From Roseibium alexandrii DFL-11 (GTDB lineage Bacteria; Pseudomonadota; Alphaproteobacteria; Rhizobiales; Stappiaceae): a stretch of 64,000 nucleotides of DNA. Positions 23,597-32,138 of this stretch are shown here, one piece after another (positions within the stretch are counted from its first letter, which is position 1; each line of letters begins with the position of its first letter). Location: the NCBI RefSeq assembly GCF_000158095.2, contig NZ_CM011002.1, positions 124,001 through 188,000 of the forward strand, read 5' to 3'. A program made the position numbers and the translations under genes. The notes under the pieces were generated by a model that saw only the letters and a program-made list of their open reading frames with translations, ran no database searches and had not been told where the DNA came from.

Positions 23597-24630
23597 GTTC
23601 CATTCTTGTTGTCACGGATGCCTGGCATCCGCAGATCAATGGCGTCGTTCGCTCGCTTGAACGCACAGCTGATGAACTCCGCGCCATGGGCGTTCGCATG
23701 GAGTTCCTGACCCCGCAGGCTTTCAAGACACTTCCGTGCCCGACATATCCTGAAATCCGTCTGTCTTTGACCCACAAGGGCAGCGTGCGGCGGATGATGG
23801 ATGAATTCGACTGCGAACACCTGCACATTGCGACCGAAGGCCCACTTGGCTTGCTTGCGGCCGGGATCGCCAAAAAGCGCGGACAGCCGTTCACCACCAG
23901 TTATCACACACGGTTTCCGGAGTATGTTTCTGCCCGGATGCCGGTGCCGCTTTCCTGGTCTTATGCATGGATGCGCCGCTTCCACAACGCCGGTAACGGC
24001 TGCATGGTGGCAACGACTTCGCTGGAGAACGACCTGAGAGATCGCGGCTTCCGGAACTTGATGCGCTGGTCGCGCGGGGTCGACGAAAACCTCTTCAGGC
24101 CATATGAGGGCTCTGTCCTACCGCAGGATTTGCCTGGGCCGGTCTTCATGTATGTGGGCCGCGTTGCGATTGAGAAGAACATCAAGGCGTTTTTGGATCT
24201 GAAACTGTCCGGCTCCAAGGTCGTTGTTGGCGATGGGCCTCAGCTGGATACCCTGCAAAGGGAATTCACCGACACACTCTTCACGGGTGCGAAAACCGGC
24301 GAAGATTTGGCGCGCCATTACGCCAGCGCGGATGTTTTCGTCTTCCCGTCGCTCACCGACACGTTCGGCAATGTCATGCTGGAAGCGCTTGCGTGCGGGG
24401 TGCCGGTTGCCGCCTATCCGGTCATGGGGCCGCTGGATGTCATCGGCGATACCGGCGCCGGTGTTTTGTCCGAAAACCTCGCAGAGGCATGTGAAGCCGC
24501 TCTCGATATTCCGCGTGACCACTGCCGGAACATTGCGCTCAATTACACTTGGGCAGCCAGCAGCCGTCAGTTCCTGGACAATTGTATCACCGCCGTTGGC
24601 GGGGTGGCGCAGGCCAACGCGGTAGAGTGA
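23593..24630 (+). CDS. agt: GT4 glycosyltransferase for glycosyl-diacylglycerol synthesis
   Basis: A 345-residue GT-B fold family 4 glycosyltransferase. N-terminal ILVVTDAWHPQINGVVRSLE, the acceptor-side SYHTRFPEYVSARMP, SRGVDENLFRPY, the donor-side FMYVGRVAIEKN and the E-x7-E-like FVFPSLTDTFGNVMLEALAC are visible. Homologues (Agrobacterium Atu2297, roseobacter Agt) add glucose or glucuronate to the diacylglycerol released by PlcP, replacing phospholipids with glycolipids when phosphate is scarce. Start 23593 chosen because it overlaps the plcP stop as ATGA and matches the family start; the frame is open further upstream within plcP. Confidence 0.85.
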   Translation: MSSILVVTDAWHPQINGVVRSLERTADELRAMGVRMEFLTPQAFKTLPCPTYPEIRLSLTHKGSVRRMMDEFDCEHLHIATEGPLGLLAAGIAKKRGQPFTTSYHTRFPEYVSARMPVPLSWSYAWMRRFHNAGNGCMVATTSLENDLRDRGFRNLMRWSRGVDENLFRPYEGSVLPQDLPGPVFMYVGRVAIEKNIKAFLDLKLSGSKVVVGDGPQLDTLQREFTDTLFTGAKTGEDLARHYASADVFVFPSLTDTFGNVMLEALACGVPVAAYPVMGPLDVIGDTGAGVLSENLAEACEAALDIPRDHCRNIALNYTWAASSRQFLDNCITAVGGVAQANAVE

Positions 24631-24758
24631 TCTGAAAGTCTCAGCAGCTTTAAAGTATTGGCGCTGCGGGATTTTGTAACCCTCACAATGTTGCAGTTGT
24701 CAGGCCAAGGGGTAGCCGGTACTCCTGTCCACCTCAGATCCTGAACGAGGTGGCCACC

Positions 24759-25769
24759 ATGACCGGCGCGACAGCAGAACGACCTTCCCCCACCAGCACA
24801 GCCGTCACTTACGGCGATGTATTGGAGGCCGCTGATGCCCTTGAAGGCGTTGCTGTCAAAACCCCGCTCTTGACCAACCCCGCTCTGGATGAGCGTGTTG
24901 GCGGGCATGTGTTGATCAAGCCGGAATGCCTGCAACGCAGCGGCTCTTTCAAGTTTCGCGGAGCTTACAATTGCTTGCGGCAATTGGAGCCGGACGTCCG
25001 GGCCAGGGGGGTCGTCGCTTGCTCGTCGGGTAATCACGCACAAGGCATCGCGTCCAGCGCCAAGATCTTCGGCATGCCGGCAACGATCGTCATGCCTGCC
25101 GATGCCCCTCAGGTGAAGCTGGAACGCACTCGCGGATACGGTGCGACGGTCATTACTTACGACCGGGCCACCGAAGACCGCGACAAGATCGCTTCCGAAA
25201 TCTGCGCTGAAACCGGTGCGACGTTCGTGCATCCGTACAACGATCCTGCCGTCATTGCCGGGCAGGGGACCGTTGGCCTGGAAATGGCAGCGCAAGCAAA
25301 ACACCTTGGTGTGCGGTTGGATGATGTCCTGGCCTGCACAGGTGGTGGAGGCCTTTCCAGCGGGATTGCGCTTGCGCTTGCAAACACTTCCGCGGAAACG
25401 GTCTTCCATACGGTCGAACCGCAATTCTTCGACGACTATAAACGGTCCTTGGAGGCTGGGGAGCTGTTGTCCAATCCCGCCAAGTCCGGTTCGATCTGTG
25501 ATGCGCTTCTTTCTGAAAGTCCCGGGGAGATCGGATTTTCGATCCTGCGTCAATTTGCGGGGGAAGGATTTACGGTTACCGACGAGCAGGTCCTGGACGC
25601 GGTGGCGTTTGCGTTTTCCGAGCTCAAACTTGTTGTCGAACCCGGCGGTGCCGCTGCGTTGGCCGCTCTGCTGTCCGGGAAACTTGACCTAAGGGAACGG
25701 ACCGTTGGTGTCGTACTGACAGGCGGGAATATCGACCCTAAGATGTTGTTTAAGGCTGTTTCGCGTTAA
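24759..25769 (+). CDS. threonine/serine dehydratase (PLP fold type II)
   Basis: A 336-residue PLP enzyme of the short catabolic type without ACT domains. SGSFKFRGAYN carries the Schiff-base Lys, SSGNHAQGIA is the substrate loop, and CTGGGGLSSGI is the glycine-rich phosphate-binding loop. It would deaminate threonine or serine to 2-oxobutyrate or pyruvate; hydroxyaspartate ammonia-lyase and serine racemase activities also occur in this family. ATG at 24759 preferred; a GTG nine bases upstream is in frame. Transcribed alone after agt. Confidence 0.85.
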   Translation: MTGATAERPSPTSTAVTYGDVLEAADALEGVAVKTPLLTNPALDERVGGHVLIKPECLQRSGSFKFRGAYNCLRQLEPDVRARGVVACSSGNHAQGIASSAKIFGMPATIVMPADAPQVKLERTRGYGATVITYDRATEDRDKIASEICAETGATFVHPYNDPAVIAGQGTVGLEMAAQAKHLGVRLDDVLACTGGGGLSSGIALALANTSAETVFHTVEPQFFDDYKRSLEAGELLSNPAKSGSICDALLSESPGEIGFSILRQFAGEGFTVTDEQVLDAVAFAFSELKLVVEPGGAAALAALLSGKLDLRERTVGVVLTGGNIDPKMLFKAVSR

Positions 25770-26070
25770 CGCGCTGTTAGGGGCTGACCCATTAGGCGGA
25801 TTGTATCTATCCTGTTTTCTTTCGGTGGATTCGCGAAGGAACGGATGGTGCGGAAATATCCGTGGTGTCTGCTGAATTGCGAAGCAAAACCAGGAGGTTA
25901 CGTAACGTAGGGATATGCTCTCTGCTGATGCCGCCGCCCTGTCTTCCTTGGCATTGAATACCTGGTGTTCCGTTGAAACCCGCCTCAAGAAGGGGCGCGT
26001 TACGTTGATTGGCGGGACGGTGTTGGCCTGAGGGGGACCAGCACTGGCTTGCAGGGTTTATGGAGCCAAT
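25770..26070 (+). other. intergenic region upstream of the globin-coupled chemoreceptor
   Basis: 301 bases with no gene I can support. It contains a small palindrome GTTACGTAAC at 25897-25906, which may be a regulatory site. Otherwise nothing notable. Confidence 0.35.
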
Positions 26071-27402
26071 ATGCAGAACCAAACGCTAAAGGGCAGGCTG
26101 GCGTTTTTCCGTTTCACCGAGGAAGATCGCACATTGGCGCGATCGATCTGGCCGACACTTTCCTCTCATTTGCCGAGGATCATGGATGGATTTTACGACC
26201 ATGTAAAAACAGTCCCGCATCTGGCGACAATGATCGGAGACCAGGAAGCTCGCCTGATCTCGGCACAACTTGCTCATTGGGAGCGCATGTTCAACGAAGG
26301 ACCGACCGAGGCCTACCTTGAGCGCTCCATTCGGATCGGATTGGCGCATGTGCGCATCGGTCTTGATCCAAGCTGGTACATCGGCGGCTACTCATTCGCC
26401 TTAACCCAGATCTCCGACGTGCTGCTGACCAAGCGGATGATGACCGCGGCCAAGCGCTCAAAAGTCATGGCGGTAATCACCAAACTGGTCATGCTGGACA
26501 TGGACATCGCCATTTCGACCTACCACGAAAAAATGGTGGCGGATGCCGTCGCGCGCGAAGACGGGCTGAAGTCGGCGATTGCCACGTTCGAAACTTCACT
26601 CAGCGGCGTGGTTGGCGAGTTGAGCTCTACGTCTGACGAGTTGGAAAACTCTTCCCGCGACCTCAGCCGGGAGACCGGGTCGATCGCAACCCGTATGCAG
26701 ACCATGGACGCCTCCTCCGCGGAGACCGCGAGCGGTGTGCAGTCCAGCGCGACGGCAACGGAAGAAATGAGCGCTTCGATTGTTGAAATCGGGCGTCAGG
26801 CCGGACACTCACGTGAAAAGGCCCAGCAAGCTGTCCAAGGCGCCCAGAACACCAATGAAACGGTCACCAAGCTGGCCGGTTTTGCGGATCAGGTGGGGTC
26901 TGTCATCGGCTTGATTTCTGACATTGCTGAACAGACCAACCTGTTGGCGCTGAACGCAACCATTGAAGCGGCCCGGGCCGGTGAAATGGGCAAGGGCTTC
27001 GCCGTCGTTGCGGCCGAGGTCAAGGAGCTGGCAAGTCAGACCACGAAGGCGACTGAAGAGATCACCGAACAGATTGCTGCGATCCAGCAGGCAACCCGGC
27101 AGTCTGTCCAGGATATTGATGGGATCACCACGATCATCAGCGAATTGTCAGAGATCGCCAACAGCATTGCTGCTGCTGTGGAGCAGCAGTCGTCTGCAAC
27201 GGCGGAGATTTCTTCTGCGGTTCAGATCGCGGCGGTCGGCACACAGAGCTTTACTGATGAGATCGCCGCTGTGCGCGGGTCGATCGATTCAGTCGATGGC
27301 ACGGTTGAGACGATCCATGAAACATCATTGACCTTGAAGAACAGGGCTGCACGTCTGAGCGAAGAAGCGAACCAGTTCTTTGACAAGATCACAGCCGGAT
27401 AA
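26071..27402 (+). CDS. globin-coupled soluble chemoreceptor (HemAT-like)
   Basis: A 443-residue methyl-accepting protein without membrane segments. Residues 1-165 form a sensor globin: [20 protein letters not shown] and [20 protein letters not shown], where His93 is the likely proximal haem ligand. Residues from about 200 form an MCP signalling coiled coil with the conserved hairpin tip [20 protein letters not shown] and [20 protein letters not shown]. Globin-coupled MCPs of HemAT type bind oxygen and drive aerotaxis through CheA/CheW. The convergent gene encodes a CheZ-like phosphatase, so both ends of the chemotaxis signal are encoded side by side. No other che genes are in the window. Confidence 0.93.
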   Translation: MQNQTLKGRLAFFRFTEEDRTLARSIWPTLSSHLPRIMDGFYDHVKTVPHLATMIGDQEARLISAQLAHWERMFNEGPTEAYLERSIRIGLAHVRIGLDPSWYIGGYSFALTQISDVLLTKRMMTAAKRSKVMAVITKLVMLDMDIAISTYHEKMVADAVAREDGLKSAIATFETSLSGVVGELSSTSDELENSSRDLSRETGSIATRMQTMDASSAETASGVQSSATATEEMSASIVEIGRQAGHSREKAQQAVQGAQNTNETVTKLAGFADQVGSVIGLISDIAEQTNLLALNATIEAARAGEMGKGFAVVAAEVKELASQTTKATEEITEQIAAIQQATRQSVQDIDGITTIISELSEIANSIAAAVEQQSSATAEISSAVQIAAVGTQSFTDEIAAVRGSIDSVDGTVETIHETSLTLKNRAARLSEEANQFFDKITAG

Positions 27403-27419
27403 CTTTGAACAAAGAGGGG

Positions 27420-27462
27420 AGGCATCGTTGGCAGATCTCCGGGTCTGCCGACGATGCCTTTA
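27420..27462 (+). terminator. long hairpin after the chemoreceptor gene
   Basis: AGGCATCGTTGGCAGA (27420-27435) pairs with TCTGCCGACGATGCCT (27444-27459) over 16 positions with one G-T pair and an 8-base loop; the T-run after it is short. Confidence 0.7.
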
Positions 27463-27478
27463 AAACTCTACGACAAAT

Positions 27479-27506
27479 GCCGCGCAAGGAAACGAGCGCG
27501 GCTTTT
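27479..27506 (+). terminator. second terminator after the chemoreceptor gene
   Basis: GCCGCGC (27479-27485) pairs with GCGCGGC (27496-27502) and is followed by TTTT. It backs up the longer hairpin just upstream. Confidence 0.65.
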
Positions 27507-27521
27507 GCTTAGGTGAGGCAA

Positions 27522-27550
27522 AGAAAAAGGGCGCCTGGAATGGGCGCCCT
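27522..27550 (-). terminator. terminator of the CheZ-like gene
   Basis: On the minus strand GGGCGCC-loop-GGCGCCC (27549-27529) runs into TTTTTCTTT, 26 bases after the stop codon. Confidence 0.8.
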
Positions 27551-27575
27551 TGTCTCCTGACGGGGTGAAGATCGA

Positions 27576-28748
27576 TCAGTTGAACAGAGCCTGTCGTTCG
27601 GCCTCGGTCAGCTCCGTCAGCGGGTCAGCTCCATCGTCGGCATCTGCTTCCTGCTCGACCAAAGCCCAGTCGGCATCAGCTTCTGCCTCTGCTGTTTCCA
27701 CTGCCGGTTCTCTGTCGTTGGCAGCTTCCGGCTCGCTGACTTCCGCATCGAACAGTTTGTCGATCGCGGCTTCATCCAGGACTTCATCGGCGTGGGCAGC
27801 TTCAAATTCATCGGCGACCGGATCAGTCACGTCTGCTGTGTCTTCAGCTTCCGTTTCCTCGGCTGCAGGCGCGGATGCAAACATGTCATCAATCGCGGCC
27901 GCATCCATCGGTCCGCTGTCGCCGGCCATCAGGGCATCGATGTCCGCTTCACCCATTGGTGCTGAAGCCTCACTCGCAGATGGGTTGCCAGGCGCTGCGA
28001 CTTCCTCCACAGCGGAGTCAAACACATCGCCGCTGACAGACATCAGTTCATCGACGCTGTTTTGAGAGACGCCGGCGCCGTCACGCTGCGGGCCGTTCAG
28101 CAAGTGGGCATCCGGGCGGCTGTCGACCGGACCAGCGGTGTCATCTGCTTCCAGATCTTCGATGCCCCAGATGTTGATCATCAGGTTGATCCGGCTTTCC
28201 AGATATCGAAGTACCTGGACCACCTTGTTGGTGCGCTGGCCGGTCAGATCTTGGAAGGAACAGGCCATGAAGATTTCTGTGGCCTTCGCATCAATATCGT
28301 CGCAGGTCGCATCGTCTGCGCCATTTTCGCGAAGAACCCAGGCTTTTTCCTGGATCTGCTCGGCAGCTTCCAGAATCGACTGGGTGGCGCCTTCGGTCTG
28401 CGTCACAATCGCATCAAGCTCATGAGAGGCGTCGACAAAGCGATTGCTTTCGTCACCGTCGTCCTTGATGTTGGCGATCTCTGCTTTGGTGCGCTCAATT
28501 GCCTCGTGCATGTCGGCAATATCCAGGCGGATCTTGTCGAGATCCGGCACTTTGCGCTGGCGGGTGACGACTTTCTCAAGACGTTGGATCGCGCCGAGGA
28601 TCTCGGTCGTTTCCGGGGTCTTGTTCCGGTTCAAAAACTCTTTTAGAAACCGACGTCCTCGATCGGATTCCATCAAGGTCTGTTCAAGCGTCTGATATTC
28701 GGCTTCGCCTATCAGCTCCGGTTCTACCTGTTGTGTTTCCGCTTTCAT
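27576..28748 (-). CDS. CheZ-like phosphatase with acidic tail carrying FliM-like motifs
   Basis: A 390-residue protein. Residues 1-200 are helical; ACSFQDLTGQRTNKVVQVL at 162-180 matches the CheZ active site, with Asp167 and Gln171 in the positions of the catalytic Asp/Gln pair (D-x3-Q) that dephosphorylates CheY-P. The second half (200-390) is acidic, low-complexity and probably disordered, and carries five short hydrophobic motifs: VDELM (232), IDALM (270), IDDMF (286), IDKLF (329) and the C-terminal RQALFN. These resemble the CheY-binding peptide of FliM (SQAEIDALL) and the CheZ C-terminal CheY-binding helix. Divergent from an MFS gene, convergent with the chemoreceptor. The catalytic assignment is good; the motif role is inference. 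Confidence 0.82.
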   Translation of the reverse strand: MKAETQQVEPELIGEAEYQTLEQTLMESDRGRRFLKEFLNRNKTPETTEILGAIQRLEKVVTRQRKVPDLDKIRLDIADMHEAIERTKAEIANIKDDGDESNRFVDASHELDAIVTQTEGATQSILEAAEQIQEKAWVLRENGADDATCDDIDAKATEIFMACSFQDLTGQRTNKVVQVLRYLESRINLMINIWGIEDLEADDTAGPVDSRPDAHLLNGPQRDGAGVSQNSVDELMSVSGDVFDSAVEEVAAPGNPSASEASAPMGEADIDALMAGDSGPMDAAAIDDMFASAPAAEETEAEDTADVTDPVADEFEAAHADEVLDEAAIDKLFDAEVSEPEAANDREPAVETAEAEADADWALVEQEADADDGADPLTELTEAERQALFN

Positions 28749-28867
28749 CAGGGCGCGATTCTCAACTCTGCAAGGGCCGTTCGGTATCCAATCCGGACAA
28801 TTCCAAAATCAGGGTAAACTGAAAATCGTTAATATTCTTTTGGGCCTCAAAATCCGGTTCGGTTTGC

Positions 28868-30043
28868 ATGTTGAATTTGACGTCGGCCCTCAGTGCGCGT
28901 GTCTCTGCTTTGTTCGGGGTTCATTTTTTCGGCTATGGGCTGTTTCTCCCATTCTTTCCGGTCATTTTGGAGTTCGAGGGGTTTTCTGCGGCCGATATCG
29001 GATTTGTCTTGGGGGCCGGGACGGTTGCCCGGATTGCCGCAAGCCCGCTTTTGACGAACCTGGCGGACCGTACGGGTCAGCGCCGGTGGTCCATATTTGT
29101 TTATTCTCTGCTTGGAACTGTCTTTATCGCGCTTTTCGCCCTTGGAAATGGACTTTACGTGCTGGGCGCTGGAGTGATTGGCTACATGGTATTCAAGGCA
29201 CCGGTTCTACCGCTCAGTGATGCCTATGCCTTGGATGCTGCGCGGAACACCGGAGCGGACTATGCACGGATGCGCCTTTGGGGATCTGCTGGGTTTGTTG
29301 CTGCCAATCTTGCAGGTGGATTCCTGGCGACCGGAGACACCGTCTGGGTGATGCTGTTTCTGATTGGCTTGGCGTCGCTTCTGACAGGCGGCGTTGTCCT
29401 GTCACTTCCGCGTCAAAGCGGAGCCGGGGCCAGCGAAGGCTTGCGCGAAGACGTTGGCGAGGCGCCCTTTAAAGCCGTTTGGTTTTGGCCTGTGCTCATC
29501 CTGCTTGGCCTGTTTCAGGCAACCCATGCGGCTTTCTACGGTTTTGGGACGCTCTATTGGCAAGCCGCTGGGATTGCAGACGAAACAATCGGCATTTTGT
29601 GGGCCGTTGGCGTGATCGCTGAGATCGCACTTTTCACAGTCGCCGGAAAGATCGCGCTTCGTTTCGACCCGCCGGTTTTCCTGATCGTTGCGGGCGTTGC
29701 CGCGATCGCCCGCTGGGGCCTGTTCCCGTTCGCGGATACGCTGGTGTCGATGATCGCGATCCAGCTTCTGCATGCGCTCACCTTTGGCGCTGCCCATCTG
29801 GGCGCTATTGCAATTCTGGCAAAAGTCGTTCCGAGCAAATGGGCCGGGACCGGCCAGGGGCTGCTTGCCACATCAATCGGCCTGCAGATGGCCATTGGTT
29901 TGAGCGTCTGCGGCGCGTTGTACGAGATGGACCCGGATCTGCCGTTTTATCTGATGGCGGTAGTTTCGGCGGCCGGAACGCTGGTGATGATTGCGCTGAC
30001 GCCGATGGTGCGTCAGCGCATGGCTTCGAACCCAGTCCGTTAA
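28868..30043 (+). CDS. MFS transporter, HcaT/LacY-like type
   Basis: A 391-residue, twelve-helix major facilitator. The start ALFGVHFFGYGLFLPFFPVI and the motif-A region LLTNLADRTGQRRW between helices 2 and 3 fit the MFS_1-like branch that includes the phenylpropionate transporter HcaT and nucleoside/sugar symporters. The RLWGSAGFVAANLAGGFLAT segment is typical of that branch. The substrate is unknown; the convergent dgcA gene is only 10 bases away, but on the opposite strand, so no functional link is implied. Confidence 0.85.
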   Translation: MLNLTSALSARVSALFGVHFFGYGLFLPFFPVILEFEGFSAADIGFVLGAGTVARIAASPLLTNLADRTGQRRWSIFVYSLLGTVFIALFALGNGLYVLGAGVIGYMVFKAPVLPLSDAYALDAARNTGADYARMRLWGSAGFVAANLAGGFLATGDTVWVMLFLIGLASLLTGGVVLSLPRQSGAGASEGLREDVGEAPFKAVWFWPVLILLGLFQATHAAFYGFGTLYWQAAGIADETIGILWAVGVIAEIALFTVAGKIALRFDPPVFLIVAGVAAIARWGLFPFADTLVSMIAIQLLHALTFGAAHLGAIAILAKVVPSKWAGTGQGLLATSIGLQMAIGLSVCGALYEMDPDLPFYLMAVVSAAGTLVMIALTPMVRQRMASNPVR

Positions 30044-30053
30044 ACCCTATGCG

Positions 30054-31037
30054 TTAGCCCCAAAGTTCCGGTTTTGGCGGAAACAAAGTACTGCCTTCGA
30101 AGACCAGTCCCGGTTCGCGGTCCTGGGTCAAAAGAAGTGGGCCGTCTAGATCCACATAGTCTGCCCGCTGCGCCAAGAGGACAGCGGGGGCCATGGCCAA
30201 AGACGTGCCGAGCATGCAACCGACCATGATCTTGAACTCAAGCGCCTTGGCTTGATCGAGGAGCGCGAGGGCCTCCGTCAACCCCCCGGCCTTATCGAGC
30301 TTGATATTAATGGCATCATACCGGCTGCGGAGATCTTCAAGCCCATCCCGCGTGTGCAGACTTTCGTCCGCGCAGATCGTGATCCTTGAGCTGAAATCCA
30401 TAAGACGGTTGTCACCCTTGGAGGGCAAAGGCTGTTCAATCAAAGCCACACCGGCTGCTTCGCACGCCGCCATGTTCCTGGCAAAACAGCTGTCGTCCCA
30501 GGCTTCATTTGCATCAACGATCAAGGTGCTGTCCGGGGCGGCCTTGCGAACAGCTTCTATTCGCTCATCGTCGCCAGACCCGCCAAGTTTTACCTTGAGC
30601 AAGGGCCGATGCGCGGCCTTTGCCGTTTTTTCTGCCATGATTTCCGGTGTGCCGACACTGATCGTGTAAGCGGTCGTGACCGGTGAAAGCGGCGGGATAC
30701 CGGCAATCTCTGCAGCCGGTTTTCCGGACTGCTTGGCTTCAAGGTCCCAAAGGGCGCAATCCACTGCGTTGCGTGCGGCTCCGGCCGGCATGGCCTCTTG
30801 TAGCGCATGGCGGCTCAAACCGTCTTTCAACAGCGGCGAGATCTCCTGGATCTGCTCCTGAACGCTTTCCATGGTTTCGTTATAGCGCGCGTAGGGGACG
30901 CATTCGCCGCGGCCAACATGGTCCCCGTCCGTTACTGTCGCGACGAGCACATTGGCATGGGTGCGGCTGCCGCGGGAGATTGTAAAACCGCCCGCGATCT
31001 CGAAGCTTTCAAGGTCAATGCTGACGCTGCGGCTCAT
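30054..31037 (-). CDS. dgcA: N-acetyl-D-glutamate racemase / dipeptide-epimerase family
   Basis: A 327-residue enolase-superfamily enzyme of the muconate-lactonizing/dipeptide epimerase group. Visible catalytic residues: KVK (LLKVKLGG), metal ligands in IVDANEAW, LIEQPL and ICADESL, and the second acid/base Lys in NIKLDKAGG. Alone it would be called L-Ala-D/L-Glu epimerase, but it starts inside the stop codon of a DUF1611 gene (ATGA overlap), the gene pair described as DgcN-DgcA in marine proteobacterial D-glutamate catabolism, where it converts N-acetyl-D-Glu to N-acetyl-L-Glu. The specific role is inferred from that pairing. Confidence 0.85.
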   Translation of the reverse strand: MSRSVSIDLESFEIAGGFTISRGSRTHANVLVATVTDGDHVGRGECVPYARYNETMESVQEQIQEISPLLKDGLSRHALQEAMPAGAARNAVDCALWDLEAKQSGKPAAEIAGIPPLSPVTTAYTISVGTPEIMAEKTAKAAHRPLLKVKLGGSGDDERIEAVRKAAPDSTLIVDANEAWDDSCFARNMAACEAAGVALIEQPLPSKGDNRLMDFSSRITICADESLHTRDGLEDLRSRYDAINIKLDKAGGLTEALALLDQAKALEFKIMVGCMLGTSLAMAPAVLLAQRADYVDLDGPLLLTQDREPGLVFEGSTLFPPKPELWG

Positions 31038-32062
31038 GGCGTGCCGAACTCCGCGGACACCTTATCGACGACGGCTTCCATGCCATAACGGATCGGATCG
31101 GTCGCCGGAAGGCCATGGCGCTCGCCCAGTTTCGCAAGAAGCGCGAGCGCCTCATCGTCATCCAGAGCCTGAGTGTTCACCGCGATGCCGACACAGCGGA
31201 TGCCGGGATTGGTGAGCTTGCCGCACTGAATGGTCATGTCGATGACCTGATCGACGGTGGGAAGCGGGGTTTCGACGCCGCGCATTTTGCTTCGTGTGGG
31301 CTCATGGCAAACAATAAAGCCGTCGGGCTGCGAGCCATGAAGCAGGCCGAGTGTCACGCCGGCAAATGACGGGTGGAACAAGGAGCCTTGGCCTTCCACG
31401 ACCTGCCAGTGATCTTCCTCTGTCGCTGGGGAGAGCCACTCGGCAGCGCCGGCGATGAAGTCGGCAATAACAGCATCGAGAGACAGACCACGGCCGGAAA
31501 TGAAGACACCTGTCTGGCCGGTAGCGCAGAACGAGCTGGTGTAGCCACGCTCATTCATCGCTTTGTCCATCGCAAGGGCAGTGTATTTTTTGCCGACAGA
31601 GCAGTCTGTTCCGACGGTTAAAATCCGTTTGCCCGGCCGTTTGATGCCCTTTCCAGTGGCGAAGGTCATGGAGTTGTGGCGCACATCGTGCAGCTGGCGG
31701 CCGTTTTTGGCAGCTGCTTCCTTGATTGCCGGAACATCGCCGAGTTTGACATGGAGCCCGGAGGCAACATCAAGGCCTGCATTCAACGCTTCGACCACCG
31801 AATCAACCCAATGATCCGGCAAACGTCCGCCGGCATTGACCGCGCCGATGACCATAGTCTTGGCGCCGGCAGCAGATCCTTCGGAAATCGACATGTCCTT
31901 CAGACCGGTATCTGCGGCACAGCCGTCGAGCCGGACCTGTCCGACACACCAGTCTTTCCGCCAATCAACAATGCCTGTTGCGGTCTTGGCGGCCAGGGCA
32001 TCGGGGACGTCACCGAGAAACAAAAGGTAAGGGCGGGCAATTTCCATGGGCAATGCTTTCAT
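31034..32062 (-). CDS. dgcN: D-glutamate N-acetyltransferase, DUF1611 family
   Basis: A 342-residue DUF1611 protein with a P-loop-like ILTVGTDCSVGKKYTALAMD (about residues 147-166), VVEGQGSLFHPSFAGVTLGL and FIVCHEPTRSKMRG. DUF1611 proteins paired with a dipeptide-epimerase-like enzyme were shown to acetylate D-glutamate (DgcN), feeding N-acetyl-D-Glu to DgcA. Its 3' end overlaps the dgcA start by four bases, so the two are co-translated. The first ATG at 32062 is taken; 32047 (MEIARPYLLF) is equally plausible because neither has a clear Shine-Dalgarno. Together the pair would let the cell use peptidoglycan- or sediment-derived D-Glu. Confidence 0.85.
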   Translation of the reverse strand: MKALPMEIARPYLLFLGDVPDALAAKTATGIVDWRKDWCVGQVRLDGCAADTGLKDMSISEGSAAGAKTMVIGAVNAGGRLPDHWVDSVVEALNAGLDVASGLHVKLGDVPAIKEAAAKNGRQLHDVRHNSMTFATGKGIKRPGKRILTVGTDCSVGKKYTALAMDKAMNERGYTSSFCATGQTGVFISGRGLSLDAVIADFIAGAAEWLSPATEEDHWQVVEGQGSLFHPSFAGVTLGLLHGSQPDGFIVCHEPTRSKMRGVETPLPTVDQVIDMTIQCGKLTNPGIRCVGIAVNTQALDDDEALALLAKLGERHGLPATDPIRYGMEAVVDKVSAEFGTP

Positions 32063-32138
32063 CTGACTGCTGGACGTTAATCTTTACAATCAGGTATACG
32101 GGGGGAAGTTGACGAGCGGCAAGGGGCAACTCTCCGGA

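Noticed and set aside
25689..25988. 99-codon minus-strand frame over the dehydratase end and following gap
   Set aside because: No ribosome-binding site, partly antisense to the dehydratase, and no recognisable protein features.
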